From NCBI RefSeq assembly GCF_008001035.1, contig NZ_CP042856.1, forward strand, positions 1,364,001 through 1,428,000: DNA of 64,000 bases, given 5' to 3'. The notes under the pieces were generated by a model, which worked only from the letters and a program-made list of their open reading frames with translations, was not told the DNA's origin and did not search any database. Position numbers and translations under genes: made by a program. This DNA is from Salinibacterium sp. dk2585 (GTDB lineage: Bacteria > Actinomycetota > Actinomycetes > Actinomycetales > Microbacteriaceae). Shown here one piece after another: positions 46,377 to 55,633 of the stretch. Positions within the stretch are counted from its first letter, which is position 1; every line of letters begins with the position of its first letter.

Positions 46377-47609
46377 TTGACGAACAACAACGAGACACCC
46401 TGGGGTCGCGTCGACGAGACGGGCACCGTCTTCGTCCGTGAGGGTGACGGCGAGCGAGCCGTCGGCCAGTACCCGGATGGAACGCCCGAAGAGGCGCTCG
46501 CATACTTCGAACGCAAGTTCAGTGACCTCGCGGGCCAAGTGACGTTGCTCGAGCAGCGCATCAAGCGTGGTGCGCCGGGCGCCGACGTCGCGAAGACGGT
46601 CGACGCGCTGATGCAGACCGTCGTGACTGCGAACGCCGTGGGTGACCTCGCGTCCCTGCGGAGCAGGCTCGAGGCTCTCGGTGGCGCGGTCGGTGAACTC
46701 GCCGAGAAGCAGGAGGCCGAGGAGAAGGCTGCCCTGCAGGACGCCATCGCCTACCGCGCGGGCCTCGTCGACGAGGCTGAGCGGCTTGCCTCCCAGGATC
46801 CCGCCAAGATCCAGTGGAAGCACACAAGCGCCGCAATCGATGACGTCTTCGCGCGGTGGAAGGCCCACCAGCAGACCGGCCCCCGGCTGCCCAAGAACGA
46901 GGCCAACGAGCTTTGGAAGCGGTTCAGGACTGCCCGCTCGACCCTTGAGACCGAGCGCAAGGCATTCTTCGCTGAGTTGGATGCCACCCACAAGCAGGCC
47001 AAGGCGCGCAAGCAGGAACTCGTCGCTGCCGCGGAAAGTCTTGTGGCTCAGGGCGCAGACGGCATTTCCCAGTACCGCCGACTCCTTGACGATTGGAAGG
47101 CCGCAGGTCGTGCCGGCAAGAAGCACGATGACGCGCTGTGGGCCAAGTTCAAGGCTGCGGGCGACGCCCTCTATGCCGCGAAGTCCGAGATTGACGCGCG
47201 AGACAACGAGGAGTTCGAGGAGAACCTGGTGCGCAAGGAGGCGCTCCTCGCGGAAGCGGAACCCCTGCTGAAGGCCACCGACCGCGATGCGGCACGCCAA
47301 GCCCTCATCTCGATCCAGCGCCGCTGGGACGAGATCGGTAAGGTGCCACGCGCCAAGGTCAAGGTCATCGAGGACAGGCTTCGCAAGGTCGAAGCAGCCG
47401 TGCGCAAGCTCGATGAGGAGCACTGGCAGCGCAACAACCCGGAGCGCAAGGCTCGCGCGGAGGGACTCGCTGCCCAGCTCGAATCGGCCATCGCCGCCCT
47501 TGAAGCTGATCTCGACGATGCGAAGCGCAGCGGTGATGCCACACGCATCACGAAGGCTCAGGAGGCACTGGACGCCCGGCGAGCGTGGCTAGGCGTCGTC
47601 TCCGGCTGA
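46377..47609 (+). CDS. DUF349 repeat protein
   Basis: A cytoplasmic protein of about 410 residues with no known activity. After an N-terminal domain (residues 1-70, with TPWGRVDETGTVFVREGDG) come three DUF349 helical repeats, each with a W-x-G or WK core followed by LW-x-x-F: near AKIQWKHTS and ELWKRFRTA, then RLLDDWKAAG and ALWAKFKAA, then QRRWDEIGKVP. Long charged helices link them. The TTG at 46377-46379 has AGGTGAGG just before it and gives the usual start; the ATG at 46338 has none. It stands between the cyclophilin and rsh regions, as in other actinobacteria. Confidence 0.88.
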   Translation: MTNNNETPWGRVDETGTVFVREGDGERAVGQYPDGTPEEALAYFERKFSDLAGQVTLLEQRIKRGAPGADVAKTVDALMQTVVTANAVGDLASLRSRLEALGGAVGELAEKQEAEEKAALQDAIAYRAGLVDEAERLASQDPAKIQWKHTSAAIDDVFARWKAHQQTGPRLPKNEANELWKRFRTARSTLETERKAFFAELDATHKQAKARKQELVAAAESLVAQGADGISQYRRLLDDWKAAGRAGKKHDDALWAKFKAAGDALYAAKSEIDARDNEEFEENLVRKEALLAEAEPLLKATDRDAARQALISIQRRWDEIGKVPRAKVKVIEDRLRKVEAAVRKLDEEHWQRNNPERKARAEGLAAQLESAIAALEADLDDAKRSGDATRITKAQEALDARRAWLGVVSG

Positions 47610-47697
47610 CGCAGTCCCCAAGCTTCTTCCGGGATGGGTTCTCCACAGTTCTCGCGTTGAGCGGCAGGCCCCGCCTCTCTAGCGGCACGATGTTCGC

Positions 47698-48258
47698 ATG
47701 GCGCCACGACTAGCCCCTGTGCTGACCGAACTCGACCTTCCGCTCCAGGAGCTCCAGGCTGCGCGCCTGGACGGAGATATCTACGCGATCGGTGACGGCT
47801 TTGCCTCAATCGACGAGTTCGAGCAAGCGCACCACCGCGCGCTCTCGCTCGGTGTGCTCGCCCGCCCACGTTTCATTGCGGAACGGATGACGGCGGCGTG
47901 GGTGCACGGCGCCCTGTCCTCGCCGCCCGAGGTCTTCGAGTTCTGCGTCTCGCATTCGGCGAGGGCGCGTGCGCAGGTGTCGCCACGGGTGCAGGTGCGG
48001 GAGGTCGTGATCTCGCCGGGTGATGTTATGCGCTTCGGCCGCATTGCGGTCACCACTCCCCTGCGCACCGCCATCGACCTGTTGAGGGCTGAGGGGGATT
48101 TCGCGAAGGACAGGGTGGAGCAGTTGCTTCAGCTCATGGCGGCGAACGCCATCGAGCTCGACGAGTGTCGCTGTGAAGTCGAGTCCCGCCACAAACTGGC
48201 AGGCAAACGACGGGCGCTCGATCGCATTGCCGCCCTGAGAGAAGCGCCTAGGTCGTGA
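47698..48258 (+). CDS. AbiEi-like antitoxin-domain protein, orphan
   Basis: A 186-residue protein. The N-terminal part (ELQAARLDGDIYAIGDGFAS) resembles the small winged-helix start of AbiEi-type proteins, and VTTPLRTAIDLLRAEGDF near residue 125 matches the conserved block of the AbiEi C-terminal domain. No AbiEii-type nucleotidyltransferase toxin gene is next to it, so it is an orphan. Its last 11 bases overlap the end of the convergent rsh gene. The assignment is by pattern only and is moderate. Confidence 0.65.
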   Translation: MAPRLAPVLTELDLPLQELQAARLDGDIYAIGDGFASIDEFEQAHHRALSLGVLARPRFIAERMTAAWVHGALSSPPEVFEFCVSHSARARAQVSPRVQVREVVISPGDVMRFGRIAVTTPLRTAIDLLRAEGDFAKDRVEQLLQLMAANAIELDECRCEVESRHKLAGKRRALDRIAALREAPRS

Positions 48259-50491
48259 CGCGGTAGACGTCGTAGACCGTATCGATTCGTCGCACGGCAT
48301 TGAGCACGCGGTCGAGATGCGTCGTGTCGCCCATCTCGAAGACGAAACGGCTGATCGCAAGGCGTTCCGTCGAGGTCGCCACCGTGGCAGACAGGATGTT
48401 CACGTGGTGCTCGGAGAGCACGCGAGTGACGTCTGAGAGGAGTCCAGCTCGGTCGAGCGCCTCTACCTGGATCTGAACGAGGAACACACTCGTCGATGAC
48501 GGTGCCCACTCGACCTCGACGACGCGCTCGGGCTCGTTCATCAGTGCTTTCACGTTGACGCAGGAGGACTGGTGCACCGAGACTCCGGATCCACGCGTGA
48601 CGAAGCCCATGATCTCGTCCCCAGGCACCGGGGTGCAGCATTTCGCGAGCTTGACGAGGATGTCTGGCGCACCCTTCACCAGCACTCCCGAGTTCCCGCT
48701 CGCGCGGCGCTTGCCCTTCGCGCGAGAAACGGTGAACTCTTCCTCCGCCTCGGTGTCGACCTGCAGCGTCGCGACGAGCTTCTCCAGCACGGATTGCGTG
48801 GACACATGCCCTTCGCCTACTGCCGCGTAGAGTGCCGAGACATCGTCATACCGCAGCTGCGCCGCCACCTCGCTCAGCGCGCCCTGGTTCATGAGGCGCT
48901 GGAGCGGCAGGTTCTGCTTGCGCATGGCGCGAGCAATGGCATCCTTGCCCTGCTCCATCGCCTCGTCACGACGTTCCTTCGTGAACCACTGCCGGATCTT
49001 GTTTCGTGCCCGCGTCGACTTGACGAAGGTCAGCCAGCCCTGGCTGGGGCCGGCATCCGGGTTCTTCGACGTGAAGACCTCGACGACGTCGCCGCTGGAG
49101 AGTTCGCTCTCGAGAGGTACAAGCCGCCCGTTGACCTTCGCACCCATCGTGCGGTGGCCCACCTCGGTGTGTACGGCGTAGGCGAAGTCGACGGGCGTCG
49201 CGCCGGCGGGCAGGCCGATGACCTTGCCCTGGGGGGTGAAGACGTAGACCTCTTTCGCTCCGATCTCGAAGCGCAGCGAATCGAGGAACTCGCCCGGGTC
49301 AGACGTCTCTGCCTGCCAGTCGGAGATGTGCGCGAGCCACGCCATGTCGGAATCGCCGACGGGCGTGTTGTCAGCGGAGCGACCGCCATTGACGCGCTCC
49401 TTGTACTTCCAGTGGGCAGCCACACCGTACTCGGCGCGCTGATGCATGTCCTCGGTACGGATCTGGATCTCGACGGGCCGGCCCTTGGGCCCGATTACCG
49501 TCGTGTGCAGCGACTGGTAGAGATTGAACTTCGGCGTCGCGATGTAGTCCTTGAAGCGGCCGGGAATCGGGGTCCAGCGTGCGTGGATGGAGCCGAGGAC
49601 CGCGTAGCAGTCGCGAACGGTCGAAACCAGGATTCGGATGCCCACCAGGTCGTAGATCTCGTCGAACTCACGGCCGCGGAGAATCATCTTCTGGTAGATC
49701 GAGTAATACTGCTTCGGACGGCCGACCACCTTGCCCTTGATACGTGCGGCCTTCAGGTCTTCCGTCACCGCCTCGATGACCTGGTGCACGAACTCCTCGC
49801 GCTGCGGTGTGCGCTGCTTGACGAGGCTCTCGATCTCGACGTACAGCTTCGGGTGCAGCACCGCGAACGATAGGTCCTCGAGTTCCCACTTGATCGCCTG
49901 GATGCCGAGGCGGTGTGCCAGCGGCGCATAGATCTCCAGCGTCTCCTGCGCCTTGCGCTTGGCCGACTCAGAGGAGACGAACCCCCACGTCCGCGCATTG
50001 TGGAGCCTGTCTGCGAGCTTGATCACGAGTACCCGGATGTCCTTGGACATCGCAACGACCATCTTGCGGACGGTCTCGGCCTGGGCGCTGTCGCCGTACT
50101 TGAGCTTGTCGAGCTTGGTGACGCCATCGACGAGCATTGCCACTTCGTCACCGAAGTCCTTGCGCACCATATCGAGGGTGTAGTCGGTGTCTTCTACAGT
50201 GTCGTGTAGCAGCGCGGCTGCAACGGTCTTCGCTCCGATGCCGAGGTCGGCAAGAATCTGCGCGACCGCGACGGGGTGCGTGATGTATGGCTCGCCGCTC
50301 TTGCGGGTCTGACCTCGGTGGGCGATCTCCGCGACCTTGTATGCCCGCTCGATCGTGTCAATGTCGGCGCGCGGATGATGCGCACGCACCGTGCGGATCA
50401 GGTTCTCGATCGCGCCAGCATGCTGCGCCCGAGAGAAGAGGCGAGGGAGAAGCAGTCGCCTCGTAGCAGGACTGTTGGTGACTTCGGTCAT
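48248..50491 (-). CDS. rsh: Bifunctional (p)ppGpp synthetase/hydrolase, RSH family
   Basis: Controls the stringent response by making and degrading ppGpp. Starting at ATG 50489-50491, with GGGAGG just upstream, gives 747 residues. The hydrolase HD domain is intact (HDTVED at 96-101). The synthetase domain has RFKD at 312-315, the RXKD form of bifunctional enzymes, and KFNLYQSLHTTV. A TGS domain follows (about 414-475), then a conserved CCTPVPGDEIMGFVTRG block and a C-terminal ACT domain (about 670-747). Both activities should therefore be present. Confidence 0.96.
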   Translation of the reverse strand: MTEVTNSPATRRLLLPRLFSRAQHAGAIENLIRTVRAHHPRADIDTIERAYKVAEIAHRGQTRKSGEPYITHPVAVAQILADLGIGAKTVAAALLHDTVEDTDYTLDMVRKDFGDEVAMLVDGVTKLDKLKYGDSAQAETVRKMVVAMSKDIRVLVIKLADRLHNARTWGFVSSESAKRKAQETLEIYAPLAHRLGIQAIKWELEDLSFAVLHPKLYVEIESLVKQRTPQREEFVHQVIEAVTEDLKAARIKGKVVGRPKQYYSIYQKMILRGREFDEIYDLVGIRILVSTVRDCYAVLGSIHARWTPIPGRFKDYIATPKFNLYQSLHTTVIGPKGRPVEIQIRTEDMHQRAEYGVAAHWKYKERVNGGRSADNTPVGDSDMAWLAHISDWQAETSDPGEFLDSLRFEIGAKEVYVFTPQGKVIGLPAGATPVDFAYAVHTEVGHRTMGAKVNGRLVPLESELSSGDVVEVFTSKNPDAGPSQGWLTFVKSTRARNKIRQWFTKERRDEAMEQGKDAIARAMRKQNLPLQRLMNQGALSEVAAQLRYDDVSALYAAVGEGHVSTQSVLEKLVATLQVDTEAEEEFTVSRAKGKRRASGNSGVLVKGAPDILVKLAKCCTPVPGDEIMGFVTRGSGVSVHQSSCVNVKALMNEPERVVEVEWAPSSTSVFLVQIQVEALDRAGLLSDVTRVLSEHHVNILSATVATSTERLAISRFVFEMGDTTHLDRVLNAVRRIDTVYDVYRVTT

Positions 50492-50565
50492 CTCACCTCC
50501 CACCTTTCCCGTGCAGCAAAACTATCACTCCTGGGATGAATGGGATGCCGAGCGAGCGGCCGCCG

Positions 50566-51561
50566 TCACCCGACGGGAGCGGGCTCCGTGCGACGGGCAG
50601 CGAGGATTCGGGCGGTCTGCTTCTTGATCTCCGGCTCGTTCTCACGCAGGTGGTTGTAGACCGGGGAGGCGATGAAGATCGTGGAGTATGCACCGACGAT
50701 GATGCCGATGAAGAGCGCGAGCGAGATGTCACGCAGCGTCTCCGCCCCCAGTGCGAATGATCCGATGAAGAGGATCGCCGCGACGGGCAACACCGCCACG
50801 ACCGAGGTGTTGATGGAACGAACGAGCGTCTGGTTGACCGCGAGGTTCACTGACTCTGCGAAGGTGCGAGGCGAGGCTTCGCCGTCCCCGGCCGTGTTCT
50901 CTCGGATCTTGTCGAAGACCACGACGGTGTCGTAGAGGGAGTAACCAAGAATCGTGAGGAAGCCGATGACCGCGGCGGGCGTCACCTCGAAGCCGAGGAT
51001 GCCGTAGATGCCTGCCGTCAGGATGAGGTCGTGGAAGAGCGCGACCATGGCCGCCAGCGACATCTTCCATGTGCGGAAGTAGAGCGCCATGACGACGCCG
51101 GCCAGGAGAAGGAAGACGACGAGGGCCCTGATCGACTGTGCCGTGATGTCAGCGCCCCAGGTCGGCCCGATGAAGGAGTAGCTCACCTGGTCGACGGGCA
51201 CGTCATAGGAGGACGCGAGAGCAGTCCTGATCTCGAACGCCTCATCGTCGGTGACGATGTCGGTCTGCACGCGAACGGAGTCCTGCCCGACCACGGTGAC
51301 GCGAGGCGTTGCATCGGCGACCGTCGCCCGCACCGCTTCCTCGCCGAGCACCTGATCGAGCTCAGACGTGCGCTCGACGATGAACTGGGAGCCACCACGG
51401 AACTCGATGCCGAACTCGAAGCCACCACGAATGAACGGCCCGACGACGGATGCGACGATCAGCACGGCCGCGATGATGTACCAGAGTCGACGGCGACCGA
51501 CGAAGTTGATGGATCGACGCCCTGTGTAGAGGTCGTTACCGAAGGTGGAGAAGCTGGCCAT
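50566..51561 (-). CDS. secF: Protein translocase subunit SecF
   Basis: Partner of SecD that uses the proton gradient to help pull exported proteins across the membrane. The 331-residue product has six transmembrane helices, FEFGIEFRGGSQFIVE in the first periplasmic domain, and the conserved GYSLYDTVVVFDKIREN and LPVAAILFIG blocks. Its ATG shares a base with the secD stop (TGATG). Confidence 0.96.
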   Translation of the reverse strand: MASFSTFGNDLYTGRRSINFVGRRRLWYIIAAVLIVASVVGPFIRGGFEFGIEFRGGSQFIVERTSELDQVLGEEAVRATVADATPRVTVVGQDSVRVQTDIVTDDEAFEIRTALASSYDVPVDQVSYSFIGPTWGADITAQSIRALVVFLLLAGVVMALYFRTWKMSLAAMVALFHDLILTAGIYGILGFEVTPAAVIGFLTILGYSLYDTVVVFDKIRENTAGDGEASPRTFAESVNLAVNQTLVRSINTSVVAVLPVAAILFIGSFALGAETLRDISLALFIGIIVGAYSTIFIASPVYNHLRENEPEIKKQTARILAARRTEPAPVG

Positions 51562-53405
51562 CAGGAATCCTTGCCCTTCGAAACCGAAGCCGCGGCATCC
51601 GCAGCGGCCTTGCGCTCGGCGATCGTCTGCCGCTTCTGCGCCTCGCGCACGCTCGAAGCTCGCTTCGAGGCACTGACGCCGACCGGCTCGCGGAACGTGG
51701 CGCGCCCGCGGTACACGGCACCCAGCGCTCGCGGGTTGAGTCCGCTCGCGGGGTGACCTTCACCGAAGAACTTTGTCTTGGCGAGCAACTGCATTACGGG
51801 GTGTGTGAACAGCGATACGACGAGGAGGTCAATGAGGGTCGTGATACCCAGGGTGAGCGCGAAGCCCCGGACGTTGCCGATGGCGAGAACGAAGAGCACA
51901 GCCGCGGCGAGGAAGTTGACCGCGTCGGAGGCGAGCACGGTGCGGATCGCTCTCTTCCATCCCGCCTCGACGGCCGAGCCGAGCATCCGCCCGTCTCGCA
52001 ATTCATCCTTGATGCGCTCGAAGTAGACGATGAAGGAGTCAGCGATGATGCCGATGGCGACGATGAGGCCGGCGACGCCTGCGAGGGAGAGCCGATATCC
52101 CTCGCGCCACGACATCAGGTTGATGACGAGGTAGACGATGACTCCGGCGACTCCCAGTGAGGCGACCGTGACGAGCCCGAGCGTGCGGTACTGGAACAGC
52201 GAGTACGCGACGACCAAGGCGAGACCGATGACACCCGCGAGCAGTCCGCTCCAGAGTTGGCTCTCGCCGAGCGTGGCCGAGATGTTCTCGCTACTCTGCA
52301 CCTCGAAGCCGATGGGCAGCGCGCCGAACTTCAGCTGGTCGGCTAGGACCTTCGCGGTGTCCTGTGTGAAGTCGCCCGTGATCTGTGGCTTGCCGTTGGT
52401 GATGATGGTGTTGGTGCGCGGGGCCGAGATGACCGTGCCGTCGAGCACGATCGCGAACTGGTTCTGAACGCCGGTGAGGGAGAAGAGTCGCGTCGTGACC
52501 TCGCCGAACTCTTCTGATCCTTCGCCGTCGAAGACGATGTTGACGGCCCACTGGCCTGTGCTCACGCCCTGGCTGTTCGAGGCAAGGCCGTGAGTGGCAT
52601 CGACGATCCGCTCGCCGGCGACCTCCACCGGGCCGAGAATGTATTTGACCGTGCGCGTGCTGTCGCAGGTGATGAGTGGCTTTGCTGCAGGAGCGACGTT
52701 GGTGCCCGCCTCGTCGAGCTCGGCGCAGTCGAAGTTCGTGAACTCGTCGAGCAGCTCCGGAGTGATCCATGCGAGGTCGCTGGCGTTGCTCGGAGTTGGA
52801 GTGGGCTCGCCCTCTCCAGGCTGGGCGGGGTCGGCCTCGGCTGAAGGGGACGGCGAAGCCGAAGGTGCGGGTGTCTCCGCAGTCGCGGGCGCCGCACCCC
52901 CCTGGCCCGCACCCGCCGACGGCGAGACTGACGGCGACGGCTCCGTATCATCCGTCCCCTCACCTTCGCCCGTCTCGGGGGCAGGAGCCTGCGTCGCGTC
53001 GACCGCCGACGCGACCTGCAGTACGGGACGGAACTCGAGCTTCGCGGAGGACTCGATGCGGGCGAGGGTCTCCTCGTCCGGCGTTCCAGGGATGGAGACG
53101 ACGATGTTCTGGGCGCCCTGCGTGTTGATCTCGGCCTCAGAAACACCGGCAGCGTCGACCCGCGAGCGGATGATCTCGACGGCTTGGTCGAGCTGCTCGC
53201 CTGTCACCTGCTGGCCGCTCTCGAGCTGCGGGGCCAGGATGATCTGGGTGCCACCCTCGAGGTCAAGCGCGAGTTTCGGCGTCCAGCCGGAACCCTGCCA
53301 GATTGCTCCCGCAGCGTTGAGGCCGATCAGGCCGACGATGATTACCGCCAGCCATGTCAGCGAACGCCAGGCCTTCTTGGCCGGAGTCGATCGTGGTGCT
53401 GCCAC
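51561..53405 (-). CDS. secD: Protein translocase subunit SecD with low-complexity insertion
   Basis: RND-family membrane subunit of the Sec machine. The 614-residue product has one N-terminal helix, the P1 domain with KLALDLEGGTQIILAP, and five C-terminal helices with AIGIIADSFIVYFERIKDEL. Residues 139-208 (bases 52782-52991) are a Pro/Ala/Ser/Glu-rich stretch inside P1 that does not occur in the E. coli protein. It shares an operon with yajC upstream and secF downstream. Confidence 0.95.
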   Translation of the reverse strand: MAAPRSTPAKKAWRSLTWLAVIIVGLIGLNAAGAIWQGSGWTPKLALDLEGGTQIILAPQLESGQQVTGEQLDQAVEIIRSRVDAAGVSEAEINTQGAQNIVVSIPGTPDEETLARIESSAKLEFRPVLQVASAVDATQAPAPETGEGEGTDDTEPSPSVSPSAGAGQGGAAPATAETPAPSASPSPSAEADPAQPGEGEPTPTPSNASDLAWITPELLDEFTNFDCAELDEAGTNVAPAAKPLITCDSTRTVKYILGPVEVAGERIVDATHGLASNSQGVSTGQWAVNIVFDGEGSEEFGEVTTRLFSLTGVQNQFAIVLDGTVISAPRTNTIITNGKPQITGDFTQDTAKVLADQLKFGALPIGFEVQSSENISATLGESQLWSGLLAGVIGLALVVAYSLFQYRTLGLVTVASLGVAGVIVYLVINLMSWREGYRLSLAGVAGLIVAIGIIADSFIVYFERIKDELRDGRMLGSAVEAGWKRAIRTVLASDAVNFLAAAVLFVLAIGNVRGFALTLGITTLIDLLVVSLFTHPVMQLLAKTKFFGEGHPASGLNPRALGAVYRGRATFREPVGVSASKRASSVREAQKRQTIAERKAAADAAASVSKGKDS

Positions 53406-53463
53406 CTGGAACTCAGCTTTCTATTGCTCCGATGGCTCGGGTGCCATGGATCAGGGTCGGGTG

Positions 53464-53486
53464 GTTCGGCTCAGGCTCGGCCGAAC
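53464..53486 (-). promoter_or_regulatory. Hairpin between yajC and secD
   Basis: Perfect seven-base arms GTTCGGC (53464-53470) and GCCGAAC (53480-53486) with a nine-base loop lie in the 99-base gap between yajC and secD, about 58 bases before the secD start. There is no T run after it on the minus strand. It could partly reduce read-through from yajC or protect mRNA ends; the role is unknown. Confidence 0.4.
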
Positions 53487-53504
53487 TCAGGAAAGACTAA
53501 TGGT

Positions 53505-53843
53505 TCAGTTGTCGTTCTTGGTCGTCGGCGCATCGCCGTCGGCAATGCCGTCGGCGTCACCCGCGACGTCCTCGGAGACGGGCTCGTTTTCGACGACCTT
53601 GAGGATCGTCTGGCGGTGGAGCCGGATAACCGTGCCAGGCGTCGTCTCCAGGAGTGCCTCGTTCTTCTCCTCGTCGATCGAGAGCAGCGTGCCGAAGACG
53701 CCGAACTGCGTCATCACCTCGGCGCCGGGCACCATCTTGGTGCTGAGCTCCTCCTGCTCGACCTTCCTCTTCTTCGAGGCGCGGAACTGGAAGAAGATGA
53801 AGAGGGCCAGGACGGCCATCATGGCAAGAAGCAGCGGATCCAT
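53505..53843 (-). CDS. yajC: Preprotein translocase subunit YajC
   Basis: Small accessory subunit of SecDF. The 112-residue product has one N-terminal helix (MDPLLLAMMAVLALFIFFQF), a basic ASKKRKVEQEE stretch, and the cytoplasmic domain with VPGAEVMTQFGVFGTLLSID. A short acidic tail ends it. First gene of yajC-secD-secF. Confidence 0.94.
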   Translation of the reverse strand: MDPLLLAMMAVLALFIFFQFRASKKRKVEQEELSTKMVPGAEVMTQFGVFGTLLSIDEEKNEALLETTPGTVIRLHRQTILKVVENEPVSEDVAGDADGIADGDAPTTKNDN

Positions 53844-53917
53844 ACGGGTGGGAAGACCTTCCGTGGTGATGTGGCGCAGAGTGCGCGGGGACGTCGTCGA
53901 AAGACGACCCTCAGATC

Positions 53918-54979
53918 CTACAGGCCATCCCCGAAAAGCGTCGCTTCAGCACGTTGTACTCCGAGGTGCTCGAAGGCGCGTCGCGTGGCAGTACGACCTC
54001 GCGGCGTGCGCGAGAGAAGGCCCATTCGCACGAGGAAGGGCTCGACGACCGACTCGATCGTCTCCGCCTCCTCGCCGACCGATGCCGCGAGCGTCCCGAG
54101 TCCCACCGGTCCCCCGTCGAACTGCGTGACGATTGTCATCAGGACCGCACGGTCGAGACGGTCGAGGCCGAGGTCGTCGACGTCATACAGGCGCAGCGCC
54201 TCTCGCACGGCGTCGAGTCCGTCCCTCCTGTGCACGAGCGAGTAGTCCCGCACACGCCGGAGGAGGCGGTTCGCGATCCTGGGAGTGCCCCGACTCCGTC
54301 CCGCGATTTCGGCGAGGGAAGGGTCATCGACCTCGAGGTTGAGCAGTGTTGCGGCGCGCGCGATGACCTGCGCGAGCTCGCCGTCCGAGTAAAACTCGAG
54401 GTGGGCGGTGAAGCCGAAGCGGTCCCGGAGCGGGTTGGGCAGGAGCCCGGAGCGGGTGGTCGCTCCGACGAGCGTGAACGGGGCGAGGTCCAGGGGAATC
54501 GAGGTCGCGCCAGCGCCCTTGCCCACCATGATGTCAATGCGGAAGTCCTCCATCGCGAGGTATAGCATCTCCTCCGCGGAACGCGCCATGCGGTGGATCT
54601 CGTCGATGAAGAGCACTTCACCCGGGACCAGGGACGAGAGCAGCGCAGCGAGGTCACCCGCGTGCTGGATTGCTGGACCGCTCGAGAGGCGCAGCGGCCG
54701 CGATCCCTCCTCAGCGACGATCATCGCGAGCGTGGTCTTGCCGAGCCCTGGCGGCCCGGCCAGCAGGATGTGGTCGGGTGTGCGGTTCTGGATCGTGGCG
54801 GCGTTGAGCAGAAGCTCGAGCTGCGCCCGCACCTTTGACTGGCCGACGAATTCAGAGAGTGAGCGTGGTCGGAGCGCCCCTTCGAACGCAAGCTCGGCCT
54901 GGGATTCCGGCTGCGGGGTCGTGACTGATTCGGTGCTGCGCTCGAAGCTCCCGATGCGCCCATCCTCGCCCTGGCTCAT
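53918..54979 (-). CDS. ruvB: Holliday junction branch migration helicase RuvB
   Basis: AAA+ motor that drives branch migration with RuvA. The 353-residue product has Walker [18 protein letters not shown], Walker [20 protein letters not shown] and the C-terminal winged helix with [15 protein letters not shown], which binds DNA. The ATG overlaps the ruvA stop by four bases. Confidence 0.97.
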   Translation of the reverse strand: MSQGEDGRIGSFERSTESVTTPQPESQAELAFEGALRPRSLSEFVGQSKVRAQLELLLNAATIQNRTPDHILLAGPPGLGKTTLAMIVAEEGSRPLRLSSGPAIQHAGDLAALLSSLVPGEVLFIDEIHRMARSAEEMLYLAMEDFRIDIMVGKGAGATSIPLDLAPFTLVGATTRSGLLPNPLRDRFGFTAHLEFYSDGELAQVIARAATLLNLEVDDPSLAEIAGRSRGTPRIANRLLRRVRDYSLVHRRDGLDAVREALRLYDVDDLGLDRLDRAVLMTIVTQFDGGPVGLGTLAASVGEEAETIESVVEPFLVRMGLLSRTPRGRTATRRAFEHLGVQRAEATLFGDGL

Positions 54980-55605
54980 CGCGCGCCCTCACGTGTCATG
55001 GCCTGCGACGGTCCGAGGCTGGCGAGGGCGATGCGGAGAAGTGCCTGCATGTCGCCCGTCTTGGCGGGATCGACGGCATCCTTGGCATCGTCCGCGGCCT
55101 TCGTGGCCGAACGCTCGTTCCAGCCGAGGCCGATGAGCGCTTCAACGACCTGTGCGCGGGCATCCCCCGCGACCGCCCGCGCGGCGGCCGGTGCGCCGGT
55201 TGGCGTGTGCACCATTTTGCCCGCGAGGGAAACGATGATGAGCTTGGCAGTCTTGGGCCCAATGCCCGAGACCTTGCGGAAGGCGCCATCGTCTTCGAGA
55301 TTCACCGCCTGGGCGACCTGGGCTGGCGTCATAGCCGACAGCACTCCCATGGCCGACTTCGGCCCGACCCCCGTCACACCGCGAAGCAGGTCGAAGACAT
55401 GCAACTGTTCGGTGTCGGCGAAGCCGAACAGGGCGAGATCGTCCTCCTTCACGATGAGGACTGTGCGAATACTCGCTTCGGTTCCGACACGGAGTGTCGC
55501 CGCGTGCGCCGGCGTGATGGTCATGAGCAGGCCGACGCCCCCCACCTCCACCACGGCCGTTGTGACGCCGACGGAGAGCACGGGTCCGCGCACAGAGGAG
55601 ATCAT
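54976..55605 (-). CDS. ruvA: Holliday junction branch migration protein RuvA
   Basis: Tetramer that holds the junction open and recruits RuvB. The 209-residue product has the OB domain ([21 protein letters not shown]), two helix-hairpin-helix motifs ([17 protein letters not shown] and [17 protein letters not shown]) and a C-terminal RuvB-binding domain. It follows ruvC by 28 bases. Confidence 0.96.
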   Translation of the reverse strand: MISSVRGPVLSVGVTTAVVEVGGVGLLMTITPAHAATLRVGTEASIRTVLIVKEDDLALFGFADTEQLHVFDLLRGVTGVGPKSAMGVLSAMTPAQVAQAVNLEDDGAFRKVSGIGPKTAKLIIVSLAGKMVHTPTGAPAAARAVAGDARAQVVEALIGLGWNERSATKAADDAKDAVDPAKTGDMQALLRIALASLGPSQAMTREGAR

Positions 55606-55633
55606 GCTCCAAGCCTACGAGGCGCCCCCGACG

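Noticed and set aside
45482-46747. A 421-codon open frame on minus opposite the cyclophilin and DUF349 genes
   Set aside because: The plus-strand genes have clear domains and ribosome sites; the minus frame has none.
52594-54129. A 511-codon open frame on plus opposite secD, yajC and ruvB
   Set aside because: Crosses three real genes and two gaps; composition follows the repetitive SecD insertion.
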